From Kineosporia corallincola (GTDB lineage Bacteria; Actinomycetota; Actinomycetes; Actinomycetales; Kineosporiaceae): a stretch of DNA of 64,000 bases. Location of the stretch: NCBI RefSeq assembly GCF_018499875.1, contig NZ_JAHBAY010000008.1, positions 248,001 to 312,000 of the forward strand. Reading direction: 5' to 3'. The position numbers were made by a program, and so were the translations under genes. The stretch's first letter is position 1. The number at the start of each line of letters is the position of its first letter. The notes under the pieces were generated by a model that searched no databases, was not told where the DNA came from, and worked only from the letters and a program-made list of their open reading frames with translations. Below, piece by piece: positions 1-9,063 of this stretch.

Positions 1-1398
1 CTCGTGGTGCTCGACGGCACCGTTGTGGCGGTCGCCCTGAACTCGCTCGCCACGTCGTTCCAGGTCCGGCTCGACCAGGTGGTCTGGGCCACCACGGCCT
101 ATCTGCTGGCGGTCGCCGCCGTGCTCCCGGTGCTGGGCCGGCTGACGGCTCGGCTGGGGGCGCGCCGGGTGTTCGTGATCGGGTTGCTGGTGTTCCTGGC
201 CGGTTCCGGGCTCACGGCGCTGTCCTGGTCGGTGCCCGCCCTGGTGCTGTTCCGGGTGGTGCAGGGCCTGGGCGGCGGCCTGGTCGAGCCGACCGCGATG
301 ACGCTGGCGGCCGGCCTGGCCCCGGCCGGCCGGATGGGCCGGGTGATGGGTGTGATGTCGACGGTGGTCAACGTCGCGCCCGTGCTCGGCCCGCTGGTGG
401 GTGGTCTGCTGCTGGAAACCGGCCACTGGCAGTGGATCTTCGTGATCAACCTGCCGCTCGGCCTGGTGGTGCTGGTCGCCGTCCTGGCCGCCACGCGTGC
501 GGATCCGATCATGCCGGATCCGGCCCGGGCAGAGCCGTCCGACGCGCCACGGCCTGACCTGCCACGGCCTGACGCGTCGCGGGCCGATGTGCCGGGTCTG
601 GTCATGCTCACCGCGGGTTTCGTGGCGGTGTTGCTGGCCCTGAACCGCTCCGGCGAGGGCGGGGCCGACCCGGCCGTGGTGCTGATCGGCCTGTCCGGAG
701 CGGCGCTGCTGGTGCTCTACGTGCCGTACGCGCTCCGGCTGCATCGTGCGCCCGCTCTCGACCTGCGGCTGTTCGCCCGTCCCGGCTTCGGTCCCGGCCT
801 GGGCGTCATGGGCCTGGTCGGGCTGGTGATGTACAGCCAGATGGCGTCGCTGCCGCTGTTCGCGGCCGAACGTTTCGGCCTGGCCGGGCTGAGGCAGGGC
901 GTGCTGGTCAGCGCCCTCGGGATCGGTCTGCTGGTGTCGATGAGCGTGGGCGGCCGGCTGAGCGACGGCGTCGGGGCCCGGCCGCTGGTGCTGAGCGGTT
1001 CGGTCGTCACCCTGGCGGGCGCCCTGGTGTTCGCCGCCGCGCACGCCAGTCTGCCGCCGGCCGCGCTCTACGCGCTGTTCGTGGTGATCGGCCTCGGCTT
1101 CGGGGCCACGGCGGCGCCCACCGTGGCCGGTGTGTTCCGGCTGCTGGGGCCGGGGGAGCAGGCCGCGGGCAGCACCGCGCTCTTCATGACGGTGCAGTTC
1201 GGCGCATCCCTCGGGGTGACACTGCTCGGCCTGCTCCAGACCGTCACGGACGACTGGGTGCGCTGGTTGTTCCTGGTGGTCGCGCTGGCCCAGGCGGCGG
1301 TTTTCGCGCTCGGGACGCGGCTTTCCGCGGATGTTTCACATGAACCCGATCAGGTCTTGTCGACCAGTGGGCAGCCTCCGCACTTGTCTTCGTCCTGA
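1..1398 (+). CDS. MFS exporter, DHA2/EmrB type, 5'-truncated by the window edge; likely siderophore exporter
   Basis: Drug:H+ antiporter-2 type membrane transporter. The readable protein opens inside TM1 with the DHA2 signature LDGTVVAVALNSLA and continues through many hydrophobic helices (for example GLGFGATAAPTVAGVF near residue 360); the acidic/proline stretch near residues 165-190 is the cytoplasmic loop. The true start is missing: the reading frame is open to base 1 and the GTG at base 4 is already within TM1. It stops at 1398, overlapping by 49 bp the 3' end of the convergent FhuF-like gene. Its place beside NIS siderophore synthetases, as with PvsC in vibrioferrin loci, suggests it exports the siderophore; that role is inferred from context, the family call is from sequence. 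Confidence 0.85.
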   Translation, partial: LVVLDGTVVAVALNSLATSFQVRLDQVVWATTAYLLAVAAVLPVLGRLTARLGARRVFVIGLLVFLAGSGLTALSWSVPALVLFRVVQGLGGGLVEPTAMTLAAGLAPAGRMGRVMGVMSTVVNVAPVLGPLVGGLLLETGHWQWIFVINLPLGLVVLVAVLAATRADPIMPDPARAEPSDAPRPDLPRPDASRADVPGLVMLTAGFVAVLLALNRSGEGGADPAVVLIGLSGAALLVLYVPYALRLHRAPALDLRLFARPGFGPGLGVMGLVGLVMYSQMASLPLFAAERFGLAGLRQGVLVSALGIGLLVSMSVGGRLSDGVGARPLVLSGSVVTLAGALVFAAAHASLPPAALYALFVVIGLGFGATAAPTVAGVFRLLGPGEQAAGSTALFMTVQFGASLGVTLLGLLQTVTDDWVRWLFLVVALAQAAVFALGTRLSADVSHEPDQVLSTSGQPPHLSSS

Positions 1399-2189
1399 CG
1401 GTAGAACAGGCAGCACATGCCGCGCACCGGGTCGAGGTACTGGACGGCCAGCTCGGTGCGGGCGAACCGGACGGTGCCCCGCCGCCGGATCGGCGCCCCC
1501 TCGGCCACCAGCGCGTCGAGGAAGAGCTGCCCGGCCGCACGGCCCGCCTCCTGGTCGCCGCCGGCCAGCAGCGGGCTCTTGGTGGCGGGCCCCAGCACCG
1601 AGTCGGCCACCTGGTTCCACATCGCGACCTTGCCGTAGCGGGTGTGTGCGTGGATCCGCTCGATCAGCGGGGCGAGCGTGTCGTGGGCTCCGCGGGCGGC
1701 CCAGGCTGCCAGGGCCGGCAGGTCTTCAGCGGTGGTGACGCCGGACGATCCGGCCAGCGGGTCGGAGGGGAGGACGGCGAGACGCCGGGAGCGCACGGCG
1801 ATCTGCTGCACCAGCCCGTCGTCGTCCAGGCGCATCATCAGGGACGCCGGGCCGGTGTCGTAGGCCTGACCCGCCACCGCGATCGCGATACCCAGCCGGC
1901 CTGCGGCCGCGTAGCCCAGGCTGCCGATCAGCCGGGCCCCGAGCACCGCCGGGCCGTGGTTCAGGTGCGGGCCCTTCGACGCAAGCATGGCTTGGAGCAC
2001 CTCACCCGGAGTGAACCACCGGCCCGTCGCGGTGACCGGGTCGAACGGCGGTGCCGCATAGGAGTGGGGCGATGCCGGATCGAGCTGGGTGAGGCGGTCG
2101 GCCAACGTCGCTACCTGGTTGACACTGGTCACTGCATGTGAAGTGTGGGTAGCTCGGTGGCATGCCGTAATGGCATTGTGAACTGCCAT
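1350..2189 (-). CDS. FhuF-like ferric-siderophore reductase ([2Fe-2S])
   Basis: A 279-residue protein predicted to reduce Fe(III) from an imported siderophore in the cytoplasm. The C-terminus ends GMCCLFYRQDEDKCGGCPL, giving the four-cysteine pattern C-C-x9-C-x2-C expected of the FhuF C-terminal [2Fe-2S] domain; E. coli FhuF has a similar C-C-x10-C-x2-C arrangement. I place the start at 2189 because a GGAGG lies 7 bases upstream; the frame stays open to 2234 but that longer start would run almost into the iron box. The gene is divergent from the siderophore operon and its 3' end overlaps the exporter gene. It is probably repressed by iron through the box at 2237-2255. Confidence 0.87.
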   Translation of the reverse strand: MAVHNAITACHRATHTSHAVTSVNQVATLADRLTQLDPASPHSYAAPPFDPVTATGRWFTPGEVLQAMLASKGPHLNHGPAVLGARLIGSLGYAAAGRLGIAIAVAGQAYDTGPASLMMRLDDDGLVQQIAVRSRRLAVLPSDPLAGSSGVTTAEDLPALAAWAARGAHDTLAPLIERIHAHTRYGKVAMWNQVADSVLGPATKSPLLAGGDQEAGRAAGQLFLDALVAEGAPIRRRGTVRFARTELAVQYLDPVRGMCCLFYRQDEDKCGGCPLVDKT

Positions 2190-2236
2190 GACGGCGCCTC
2201 CTTCGAGATCTCCGGAATCACTGCGCGCAACCACTA

Positions 2237-2255
2237 TAAGGTAAGGCTAGCCTTA
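2237..2255. promoter_or_regulatory. Iron box (DmdR/IdeR-type operator)
   Basis: TAAGGTAAGGCTAGCCTTA matches 15 of 19 positions of the actinobacterial iron-box consensus TTAGGTTAGGCTAACCTAA and has a perfect 14-bp palindromic core at 2242-2255. It lies 48 bp from the FhuF-like start codon and about 220 bp before the ATP-grasp start, in the divergent promoter region, so one repressor dimer pair could control both directions. Confidence 0.82.
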
Positions 2256-2473
2256 TGGATGCAGAAGGCAGGCGTCGTCTCAACGGGGGTCCAGGTGTTG
2301 CCGGAAGTGTTCGTCACCTTCCCGTCGGGTGCTGCGGGCCCGGTCTTGAGGGCGGAATCGGGTGACACTCAGTCATGGCGCGTCGGCGTTGTGCCAGGTC
2401 GGGCCGGTGAGTGCGACCGGGGTACGCGATGGGCGCTGTCCGGCGCGGCGCGGCTCGTGCTGGAGTGATCCAC

Positions 2474-3685
2474 ATGGTTCCTGTTGTCCTGCTCGCCCGT
2501 AACCCCACGGACTCCGTCACCCACGGGCTCCTCCCTGCCGCCCACGACCTGGGTTTTCCGGTCCGGGTGCTGACCGACGACCCGGATGCGCACCGGCGGG
2601 CGTACGCCGGTGCCGCCGACCGGATCGGTACTCCGGAAGTGCTGGCGTGCAACGTGTTCGACGTCCGTGCCGTGCTCGCGACGATCGAGACCACCGGAAC
2701 GCCGTCGGCGGTCATCAGCAACAGCGACCACCTCCAGGTGCAGACCGCCCTGGTGGCCGACTATCTGGGCCTGCCGGGCAAGGACTGGCGTTCGGCCCAG
2801 CGGGCCCGCGACAAGGGCCTGATGCGCGCGCGGCTGCGTGCCGGCGGCCTCGACGACACCTTCTGCCGCCGTCTGGTGCCCGGCGATGCGGAAGCTCCTG
2901 CGACGGACGATGCTCAAGTTCCTTTCCCGGTGGTGCTCAAACCCGCAGAAGGCGTGGCGAGCGAGGACGTCGTGCTGGTGCGCGACCGCGCCGAACTGGC
3001 CGAACGGGTAAGGGAAATCAGGTCACGGCGCGATGGCGACCTGCTGCTCGAAGGGCTGCTCGACGGTCCGTTGCACACCCTGGAGACGTTGGGAGACGGT
3101 GAGCGACTGCGCGTGCTCGGCGGCTGGCAGACCCGGGTGTCGCCGCCGCCGTACTTCATCGAGGAGCGCCTGACCTGGAACCCGCAGCCGGATCCTGCTG
3201 TGGTGACGTCGGTGCTGGACCAATTGACGCAGCTGGGTGCGGGTTTCGGGGCGTGTCACACCGAGTTCGTGGTCACGGAACGGGGGCCCCGGCTGGTCGA
3301 GGTCAACGACCGGCTGATCGGCGACCACTGCGACTTCGCGATGGCGCGGCTGATCGGTGAACCCTTGTTCCACAACCTCTTCCGGTTGCTGATCGGCGAG
3401 CCGCTGAAGGACCCTGAGGTCGCCCCGGTGCACCGCGCCGGCCTGGTGCACTGGATTCTGGTGGACGGCGACGGCGAGTTGCGCCGCGCACCGCAGGCAT
3501 TCAGCGAGACCCGGGGGGAGTATCGGCTGGATTACCGGCCGATGCAGGCCGTCGGCACGAAGGTACGGGTGACCGGCACGAACCGGGACTACCTGGGTTC
3601 GGTCACGGTCACCGGCCCCGACGCCGCGGGCGTCGAGGCCGTGACGGCGGAGTTCGTGTCCGGCGGCCACTGGGTGATCGGGTGA
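2474..3685 (+). CDS. ATP-grasp ligase of a siderophore (NIS) pathway
   Basis: A 403-residue ATP-grasp enzyme. Visible family features include the lid-type lysine segment FPVVLKPAEGVASEDV in the middle and the metal/phosphate-binding end of the fold, CHTEFVVTERGPRLVEVNDR, followed by a C-terminal domain. The ATG at 2474 has GGAG 8 bases upstream; an in-frame ATG 63 bases earlier lacks a site and is rejected. It overlaps the next gene by four bases, so the three genes form an operon. In vibrioferrin-type loci an ATP-grasp enzyme (PvsA) joins an amino acid to a carboxylic-acid unit before two NIS synthetases act; the same division of labour is inferred here. The substrate cannot be read from sequence. 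Confidence 0.82.
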   Translation: MVPVVLLARNPTDSVTHGLLPAAHDLGFPVRVLTDDPDAHRRAYAGAADRIGTPEVLACNVFDVRAVLATIETTGTPSAVISNSDHLQVQTALVADYLGLPGKDWRSAQRARDKGLMRARLRAGGLDDTFCRRLVPGDAEAPATDDAQVPFPVVLKPAEGVASEDVVLVRDRAELAERVREIRSRRDGDLLLEGLLDGPLHTLETLGDGERLRVLGGWQTRVSPPPYFIEERLTWNPQPDPAVVTSVLDQLTQLGAGFGACHTEFVVTERGPRLVEVNDRLIGDHCDFAMARLIGEPLFHNLFRLLIGEPLKDPEVAPVHRAGLVHWILVDGDGELRRAPQAFSETRGEYRLDYRPMQAVGTKVRVTGTNRDYLGSVTVTGPDAAGVEAVTAEFVSGGHWVIG

Positions 3686-5580
3686 GGCCGCAGCGGCGGT
3701 CCGCCCCGCCCCAGGTGCCGGACTGGGAACGTGACCTGGTGCTCCGCCTGGGCACGGCGTTGTTGCGTGAGGACGTCGCGGGGCTGCGCAGCCGGGCCGA
3801 ACTCCTGCCGGTGGCGCGGGCGCGGGTGGCCGGGCAGCCTTCCGGACCCCGCTCGGCCATCGGCTGGACCCGTCGCGAGGAGAGCCGGCAGACGCAGCCC
3901 GACCTGTGGCTGGCCCTGAATGGGCTGCGGATGCCGGTGCGGGTCGGCTCCCCGGCCCGCGGTGACCTGATGAGCGACCTGGTCATGCGGGAGCCACGGG
4001 TGATCCGGGTCAGCCCGACCGGCCGGTCCGAGGCCTCGCGGCTCGGCGCGGTGATCCGCGCGGTGCAGACCGAGCTGCTCGCCGGCGTGGCGCCCGACCT
4101 GGCGCGGGAGTTCCGGGCCGGTTTCCAGGCCTTGCTGACCGAGGCCCGGGCCGCGGCGCTGGGGGCGGGTCTACGGCATCGCAGGCGGTCCGTGGTGCTG
4201 GGGGAACTGCGTACGGCGTGGCCCGAGGCGGGGACGACGGTGGCCGGCTCCGTGGTGGGTGGGGCCGCCGACGAGGTCACGGCCGAGTCCTGGCGGGTGG
4301 CCGAGGCTCTCGCCGCGCACCGGGACCATCCGGTCTACCCGTTCTCGATCGCCCGGGTCGGCCTGGACCGAAACAGCCTGCGCCGCTGGGCTCCCGAGCA
4401 CGCGCCGCGATTCGGTCTGCGCTGGGTGTCCGTGCCGCGTGAGCAGGTAGCCACATCGGGCGATCTCCCGGCGTGGTGGCCCGAAACCGCGCCGTTCGAC
4501 CCACTTCCCGCCGTGCCGCTCGCGGCCGAACCGCCCCCGGGCCGCCTGGCCCTTCCCGTGCACCCGGCGATGTCTCCCGAGCTGCTGGGACAGGTCCTGT
4601 CCGGCATCTCCTGGCAGCCTCTTCCCGCCCCCAGACTCCAGGTGCGGCCGACCCTCTCGATGCGCACCGTGATGCCGGAGGCCGACCCGTCGGTCCACCT
4701 CAAGGTCCCGCTGCCGATGCGCACCCTGGGCCGGCTCAATCTGCGCCTGGTCAGCCGCGCCTCGCTGGCCGACGGCGCGGTGCTCACCCACAGCCTCCGG
4801 GCACTGCTGGAGCGGGACGACCGGTTCCGCCACACCGTGCTGACCGCCGACGAGAGCACCTGGCTGCACGCGGACCCGCACCTGGCGGTCCTGGTCCGGC
4901 GCTGGCCACGCCTGCCGGGCGCCCGGGTGGTACCGGTGGCCGGACTGACAGCCCGGGGCTGGGACGGGCGCATGCTCATCGACGTCCTCAGTCGGGAGTT
5001 CTTCGGCGGCGATCTGGACGCACTGCTCGATACCTACCTGCGCACGCTCCTGACCTGGCAACTCGCCCTCTGGCTGCGCTACGGCATCGTGCACGAGGCG
5101 CACCCGCAGAACGTGCTGGTGGTGCTGGACCGACCGTCCGGCCGCCCTCGCCTGCGCCTGCTCCTGCGTGACCTGGACAGCTGCCTCGTCGACCCGGAGC
5201 TGGCCGGCCCCGCGCTGGGGGAGGCCGCCCCGGGCGGGCTCACCGATCACCGGCTGATCTCGAAGGACCCCGTCGACCTGGCGGCCATGTTCGTCACCAC
5301 CACGCTGCACCAGTGCGTGGCCTCGGTGCTGATCGAGACCGCGACCGGGACGGACCGGCCGGTCGCCTCCCTGCTCGCCAGGGTCAGGCCCCTGCTGCGG
5401 GAACTGGCCGAGGAGCACCGGACCGCACGTGACACCGCACTTCTCACCTCAGGAATCATCAGGGCGGAGAGACTTCCCGTGAAACGGACCCTGACCGCCG
5501 CCACCCTGCTGCCGAAATCACGCACCGGAGCTGCCGACGTGAACAAGTTCTACGGCGCCGACGCGCCCAGTTATCTGTGA
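3682..5580 (+). CDS. IucA/IucC family NIS siderophore synthetase, divergent N-terminal motif
   Basis: A 632-residue ATP-dependent synthetase that activates a carboxylate (usually citrate or a derivative) and couples it to an amine or alcohol. Conserved family blocks visible are PTLSMRTV near residue 325, HLKVPLPMRTLGRLNLR near residue 340 and HEAHPQN near 471, the last followed by an acidic RDLDSC. The first nucleotide-binding motif is altered: DHPVYPFSIARVG instead of the usual GHPxHPxxKxRxG, so the lysine is replaced. The start GTG overlaps the TGA of the ATP-grasp gene (GTGA), implying translational coupling. Of the two NIS enzymes this is the more divergent; whether it is fully active or has a different substrate class is open. 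Confidence 0.9.
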   Translation: MRPQRRSAPPQVPDWERDLVLRLGTALLREDVAGLRSRAELLPVARARVAGQPSGPRSAIGWTRREESRQTQPDLWLALNGLRMPVRVGSPARGDLMSDLVMREPRVIRVSPTGRSEASRLGAVIRAVQTELLAGVAPDLAREFRAGFQALLTEARAAALGAGLRHRRRSVVLGELRTAWPEAGTTVAGSVVGGAADEVTAESWRVAEALAAHRDHPVYPFSIARVGLDRNSLRRWAPEHAPRFGLRWVSVPREQVATSGDLPAWWPETAPFDPLPAVPLAAEPPPGRLALPVHPAMSPELLGQVLSGISWQPLPAPRLQVRPTLSMRTVMPEADPSVHLKVPLPMRTLGRLNLRLVSRASLADGAVLTHSLRALLERDDRFRHTVLTADESTWLHADPHLAVLVRRWPRLPGARVVPVAGLTARGWDGRMLIDVLSREFFGGDLDALLDTYLRTLLTWQLALWLRYGIVHEAHPQNVLVVLDRPSGRPRLRLLLRDLDSCLVDPELAGPALGEAAPGGLTDHRLISKDPVDLAAMFVTTTLHQCVASVLIETATGTDRPVASLLARVRPLLRELAEEHRTARDTALLTSGIIRAERLPVKRTLTAATLLPKSRTGAADVNKFYGADAPSYL

Positions 5581-7265
5581 ACGCCCGCACGACACCGGCC
5601 CTGTCGCCGGACCGCACGGAACTCCGGCTGGTCGACCACACCGCCCGGGACCCGGACGCCGACGCGATCACGATCGTCGCGCTGCTGAACTGCCTGGTCC
5701 GGGAGGTGTCCGGACCGGCCGGCGCGGTGGAGCCGGACGGCACCGACCGGGCCCGCATCCGGCTGGAGAACACCGGCCGGCTGCTGACGGCCGACCTCGG
5801 CCGGCCGCTGGGTGATGTTTCCCGTGGAACATCACCCCCGCGCTTCACCGGTGCGGTGCACCTCGTCACCGATCGTGAAAACCGGCTCGGGTGGCGGGAA
5901 CTGCTGACCCTGGTGGATGCCGAGCTGACCGCCGTCACCGGCTCCTCGGCCACTCACCTGACCGGGCAGATCGAGTCGTCCCACCGGCTGCTGACCGAGG
6001 CGCTGCGGCACCGGCCCCCGGCCTCCGCCACCGACACCGCCTCGGCCTACCTGGACCTGGAGCAGTCGCTGCTGGCCGGGCACCGCTACCACCCGGCACC
6101 CAAGGCGCGCTCCGGGCGTCCCGAAGAGGTGTTGCGGTACGCGCCCGAGCTGGGAGCCCGGTTCCAGCTGCACCACCTCGCGGTGCGGTCCGAACTGTTC
6201 CGGGCGGTCCAGGCTCCCGGCCCGGTGATGACGCACGACGTCGCCCCGGCCGGTTACCGGCTGCTGCCCGTGCACCCCTGGCAGCACGCCATCCTGTCGC
6301 GCGGCGAGGAACTGCCCGCCGCCCTGGCCGACGGCCGGGCGATCGACCTCGGACCGAGCGGTCCATGGATGCGCCCCACCTCGTCGGTGCGCACGGTGGC
6401 CGCCGACGGCTCAGGTTTCGTGAAACTCAGCCTGAGCGTGCTCATCACGAACTGCCTGCGGATCAACTCCTGGCACGAGGTGCAGGCCGCGGTCGGGCTC
6501 GCCGGACTGCTCGAGCCACTGCGACGCGAGCTGGCCGCCCGCTTCCCGGGGACCGTGCTGCTGCGCGAGACCAGGGGGATCACCGCCGACCTCGGCCCGG
6601 GCACGGCCGACCAGCTCGGCGTGATCTACCGGGAGGGACTGGCGGGCCGCCTGCGTGCGGGCGCGCTGCCCGTCCCCGCGGCCGCGCTGGCCGAGCCGGT
6701 GCCGCACCCGACACTGGCGGCTCTGCTCGACCGGCTCTCCGCCGACCGGGCCCTGCTGCTCGAATGGTGGCGGCGCTACCTGCGGCACCTGCTGCCGCCG
6801 GTGCTGTACGCCTATGCCCGGCACGGCGTGGTGTTCGAGGCGCACCTCCAGAACGTCGTGGTGGCCCTGGCCGGTGACGGCATGCCGGTCCAGCTGGTGC
6901 TGCGTGACCTGGAGGGCGTCAAGCTGCTGACCGAGCGCCGCGCCGGCGACCTGGCCGCCATGCCCGAGCCGGTGCGCGGGCACGTCGGCACCCCGGCCGG
7001 GCGCGGCTGGGACCGGGTGGCCTACTGCCTGCTCGTCAACCACGTCGGCGGCCTGATCGCCGCGCTGGCCGACCGGGACCCGGGTGCCGAGCAGGCGCTC
7101 TGGGACGCCGTTCGTGACGCGCTCCGCGAGGTCGAGCCGTTCGACGAGCTGGAGGCCGTGCTCGCCGGTGAGCCGGTGCCGGCCAAGACCAACCTGCTCA
7201 CTCGCTGGCGGGCCGCCGCCGACCGGGACAGCGGCTACGTGCCGCTGCACCTGCCTCTGGGTTGA
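5577..7265 (+). CDS. IucA/IucC family NIS siderophore synthetase
   Basis: A 562-residue second NIS synthetase with near-canonical motifs: GHRYHPAPKARSG near residue 168 (the GHPxHPxxKxRxG block with one change), HPWQ near 229, PTSSVRT near 263 with KLSLSVLITNCLR after it, and FEAHLQN near 421 followed by RDLEGVKL. Its GTG start overlaps the TGA of the preceding NIS gene (GTGA). With the ATP-grasp gene it forms a three-gene operon ended by a strong hairpin at 7279-7322. Two NIS enzymes plus an ATP-grasp ligase match the enzyme set of vibrioferrin/xanthoferrin loci, but the PLP decarboxylase of those loci is not in this window, so the product is not assigned. Confidence 0.93.
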   Translation: MNARTTPALSPDRTELRLVDHTARDPDADAITIVALLNCLVREVSGPAGAVEPDGTDRARIRLENTGRLLTADLGRPLGDVSRGTSPPRFTGAVHLVTDRENRLGWRELLTLVDAELTAVTGSSATHLTGQIESSHRLLTEALRHRPPASATDTASAYLDLEQSLLAGHRYHPAPKARSGRPEEVLRYAPELGARFQLHHLAVRSELFRAVQAPGPVMTHDVAPAGYRLLPVHPWQHAILSRGEELPAALADGRAIDLGPSGPWMRPTSSVRTVAADGSGFVKLSLSVLITNCLRINSWHEVQAAVGLAGLLEPLRRELAARFPGTVLLRETRGITADLGPGTADQLGVIYREGLAGRLRAGALPVPAAALAEPVPHPTLAALLDRLSADRALLLEWWRRYLRHLLPPVLYAYARHGVVFEAHLQNVVVALAGDGMPVQLVLRDLEGVKLLTERRAGDLAAMPEPVRGHVGTPAGRGWDRVAYCLLVNHVGGLIAALADRDPGAEQALWDAVRDALREVEPFDELEAVLAGEPVPAKTNLLTRWRAAADRDSGYVPLHLPLG

Positions 7266-7278
7266 CCCCCGCGTCAAG

Positions 7279-7322
7279 CAGAACTGGCCCTGCCGGAAGG
7301 ATTTCCGACAGGGCCAGTTCTG
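7279..7322. terminator. Bidirectional hairpin terminator
   Basis: Perfect 14-bp inverted repeat CAGAACTGGCCCTG / CAGGGCCAGTTCTG around a 16-base loop that can itself partly pair. It sits between the convergent NIS operon and the gene at 7328-8881, so it can serve both strands. No T-run follows, as is usual in actinomycetes. Confidence 0.8.
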
Positions 7323-7327
7323 ATGGG

Positions 7328-8881
7328 CTACTGACTGACCGGGAAGAACAGCTGCGTGTAGCGCTCGCTGGTGGCCGCGTAGAAACCCTCGGGCCACTTG
7401 CCCGCAGCCGGCTCGGCAGCGGTCTCGCCGGAGCCGGAGCCCAGCACCCCGCTGCCCCGGATGATGTACTTGTCGCCGTTGGTGATCAACGCCATCTTGG
7501 CCTCGCTGGCGGTGGTGTTGTTGCCGCAGCGCGAGGACCAGCCCACGATCACCTCGGCGTAGCCGTCGCTGTCGAAGTCGCGGATCTGCATGATCTGCGA
7601 GTCCTGCTTGGCGAAGGCGGCCTGCCCACCGGCCCGGCCGCTGTTGCACTGCGGCAGGTCGGGGTCGGTCATCGAGCGCAGCACCCTGGGGTCGCCGCCG
7701 TCTTCGAGCCCGGACGCCTGCACCACCTTCAGGGTGGTCTTCTGCTTCGACGAGGGGACCTTGATCGCGGCGACCAGGTTGAGACCGTTCTTGTCTTCCC
7801 ACTGGAACGCCTCGACCACTGTGCCGCCGGCGCTCGCCCCCGCCTTACGCAGCAGGTTCTGGGCCTTGAGCTGCTTGACCGACTTCAGGCCGGTGGCGTC
7901 TTTACCGGTCAGGGTGGTGGTCGGGTCGGGTGCGCTGGTGGTGTTGTCGCTGTTGCCCCCGCCCAGGCCGCTGAGCAGCGCGACCAGCACGATCAGCAGC
8001 ACGACCAGTCCACCGGCCACACCGAGCAGCACGAACCGGGCCTCCGGCTTCTGCACGCTGAGGAACCGCTGGAGCGGGCTCTCCGGACCGTCGGCGCCGG
8101 GCTGTGCGGCTGGGCGGGGAGCCGGGGCCGGCTTGGCCTGGGGGGCCTGCGGGGCACGCCCCTGCCGGGCCAGTTCCTCGTCGGGCAGCGGGATCGGGCC
8201 GCTGAACGTGGCCCAGATGTCGCCGTTCTGCGGCGGGGCGTAGGCGTTGCGGTCGGCCGGCACCGCGGCGCGCCGGCTCACCGGGTTCTTCGGTGGCTTG
8301 GGCGGCTTCGGCGGGGCGGGCGGCGGCTCGGGAGCTGCCACCCGGCGGACCGGTGACCTCGGCGGACGGGGAGCGGGCGGCGGCACGGCCGGGGACTGCG
8401 GGCCGGCCGGCGACCCCGCGGAGCCCGGGTCGTACGGCTGGTCCAGGTCGTCGCCGATCAGCGGGAGCGGCATGGTGCTGGCCGCGTTCTGCGGATGGCT
8501 ACGCGGATCCGCCGGCGCCTGCGGAACCGGGGTCGACTCGGCCCACCCACCCTGCGACGGCACACCGGAATCCGGCGCGGCGTAGGGCGGATCGGCCGGC
8601 GCGCGGCCGGTCTGCTGTGCGTTCCAGGAGGGAGCGAAGTCGGCCGGTGGCATGACCGCCGGCTGAACGGGCTGGGCCGGACGCGCCGGAGACGGCTGGC
8701 CCTGTGGCGACTGATCGGTCGCCCCGGGCCGGTAGATCTCCGTGTCGTACGGGTCGGACCCCTCTTCGGTGTCCTGGGACGGTCCGGAGGGTCTGGGTGA
8801 GGTGTCGCGGTCTTCGTCGCGAGTCTGCACCCGACCTGGCTCCGGCGGGCGGGTCCACCAGGGCCCCTGCTCGTCGTCCAC
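7328..8881 (-). CDS. Proline-rich single-pass membrane protein with extracytoplasmic DFDSDG motif
   Basis: A 517-residue protein of unknown function. Residues 1-270 are a low-complexity Pro/Gln/Asp-rich cytoplasmic region; one transmembrane segment follows (FVLLGVAGGLVVLLIVLVAL, about residue 280), then a Thr/Ser linker and an extracellular domain of about 200 residues. That domain contains IRDFDSDGYAEVIVGW, which resembles the calcium-binding loop of FG-GAP/VCBS repeats. The GTG start at 8881 is preceded by a purine-rich GGAAGGGG. The layout is common in actinobacterial envelope proteins; I do not recognise a specific family. Confidence 0.7.
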   Translation of the reverse strand: MDDEQGPWWTRPPEPGRVQTRDEDRDTSPRPSGPSQDTEEGSDPYDTEIYRPGATDQSPQGQPSPARPAQPVQPAVMPPADFAPSWNAQQTGRAPADPPYAAPDSGVPSQGGWAESTPVPQAPADPRSHPQNAASTMPLPLIGDDLDQPYDPGSAGSPAGPQSPAVPPPAPRPPRSPVRRVAAPEPPPAPPKPPKPPKNPVSRRAAVPADRNAYAPPQNGDIWATFSGPIPLPDEELARQGRAPQAPQAKPAPAPRPAAQPGADGPESPLQRFLSVQKPEARFVLLGVAGGLVVLLIVLVALLSGLGGGNSDNTTSAPDPTTTLTGKDATGLKSVKQLKAQNLLRKAGASAGGTVVEAFQWEDKNGLNLVAAIKVPSSKQKTTLKVVQASGLEDGGDPRVLRSMTDPDLPQCNSGRAGGQAAFAKQDSQIMQIRDFDSDGYAEVIVGWSSRCGNNTTASEAKMALITNGDKYIIRGSGVLGSGSGETAAEPAAGKWPEGFYAATSERYTQLFFPVSQ

Positions 8882-9063
8882 GTGCCGTTACCCCTTCCAC
8901 AGCCACTTCGAACCACCGACCGCCGGCTGTTTCCGGCAGACGGCTCACGTGGCTCTCGACCAACGTCGATCCTCCCACGCTCACCTGGGTCTTGCTGCCC
9001 GCCGCCCGCATGTGCGGTCAGGAGAACCGCTGGAGCACGAGTCCGGGCTAGGACCGAATACTT

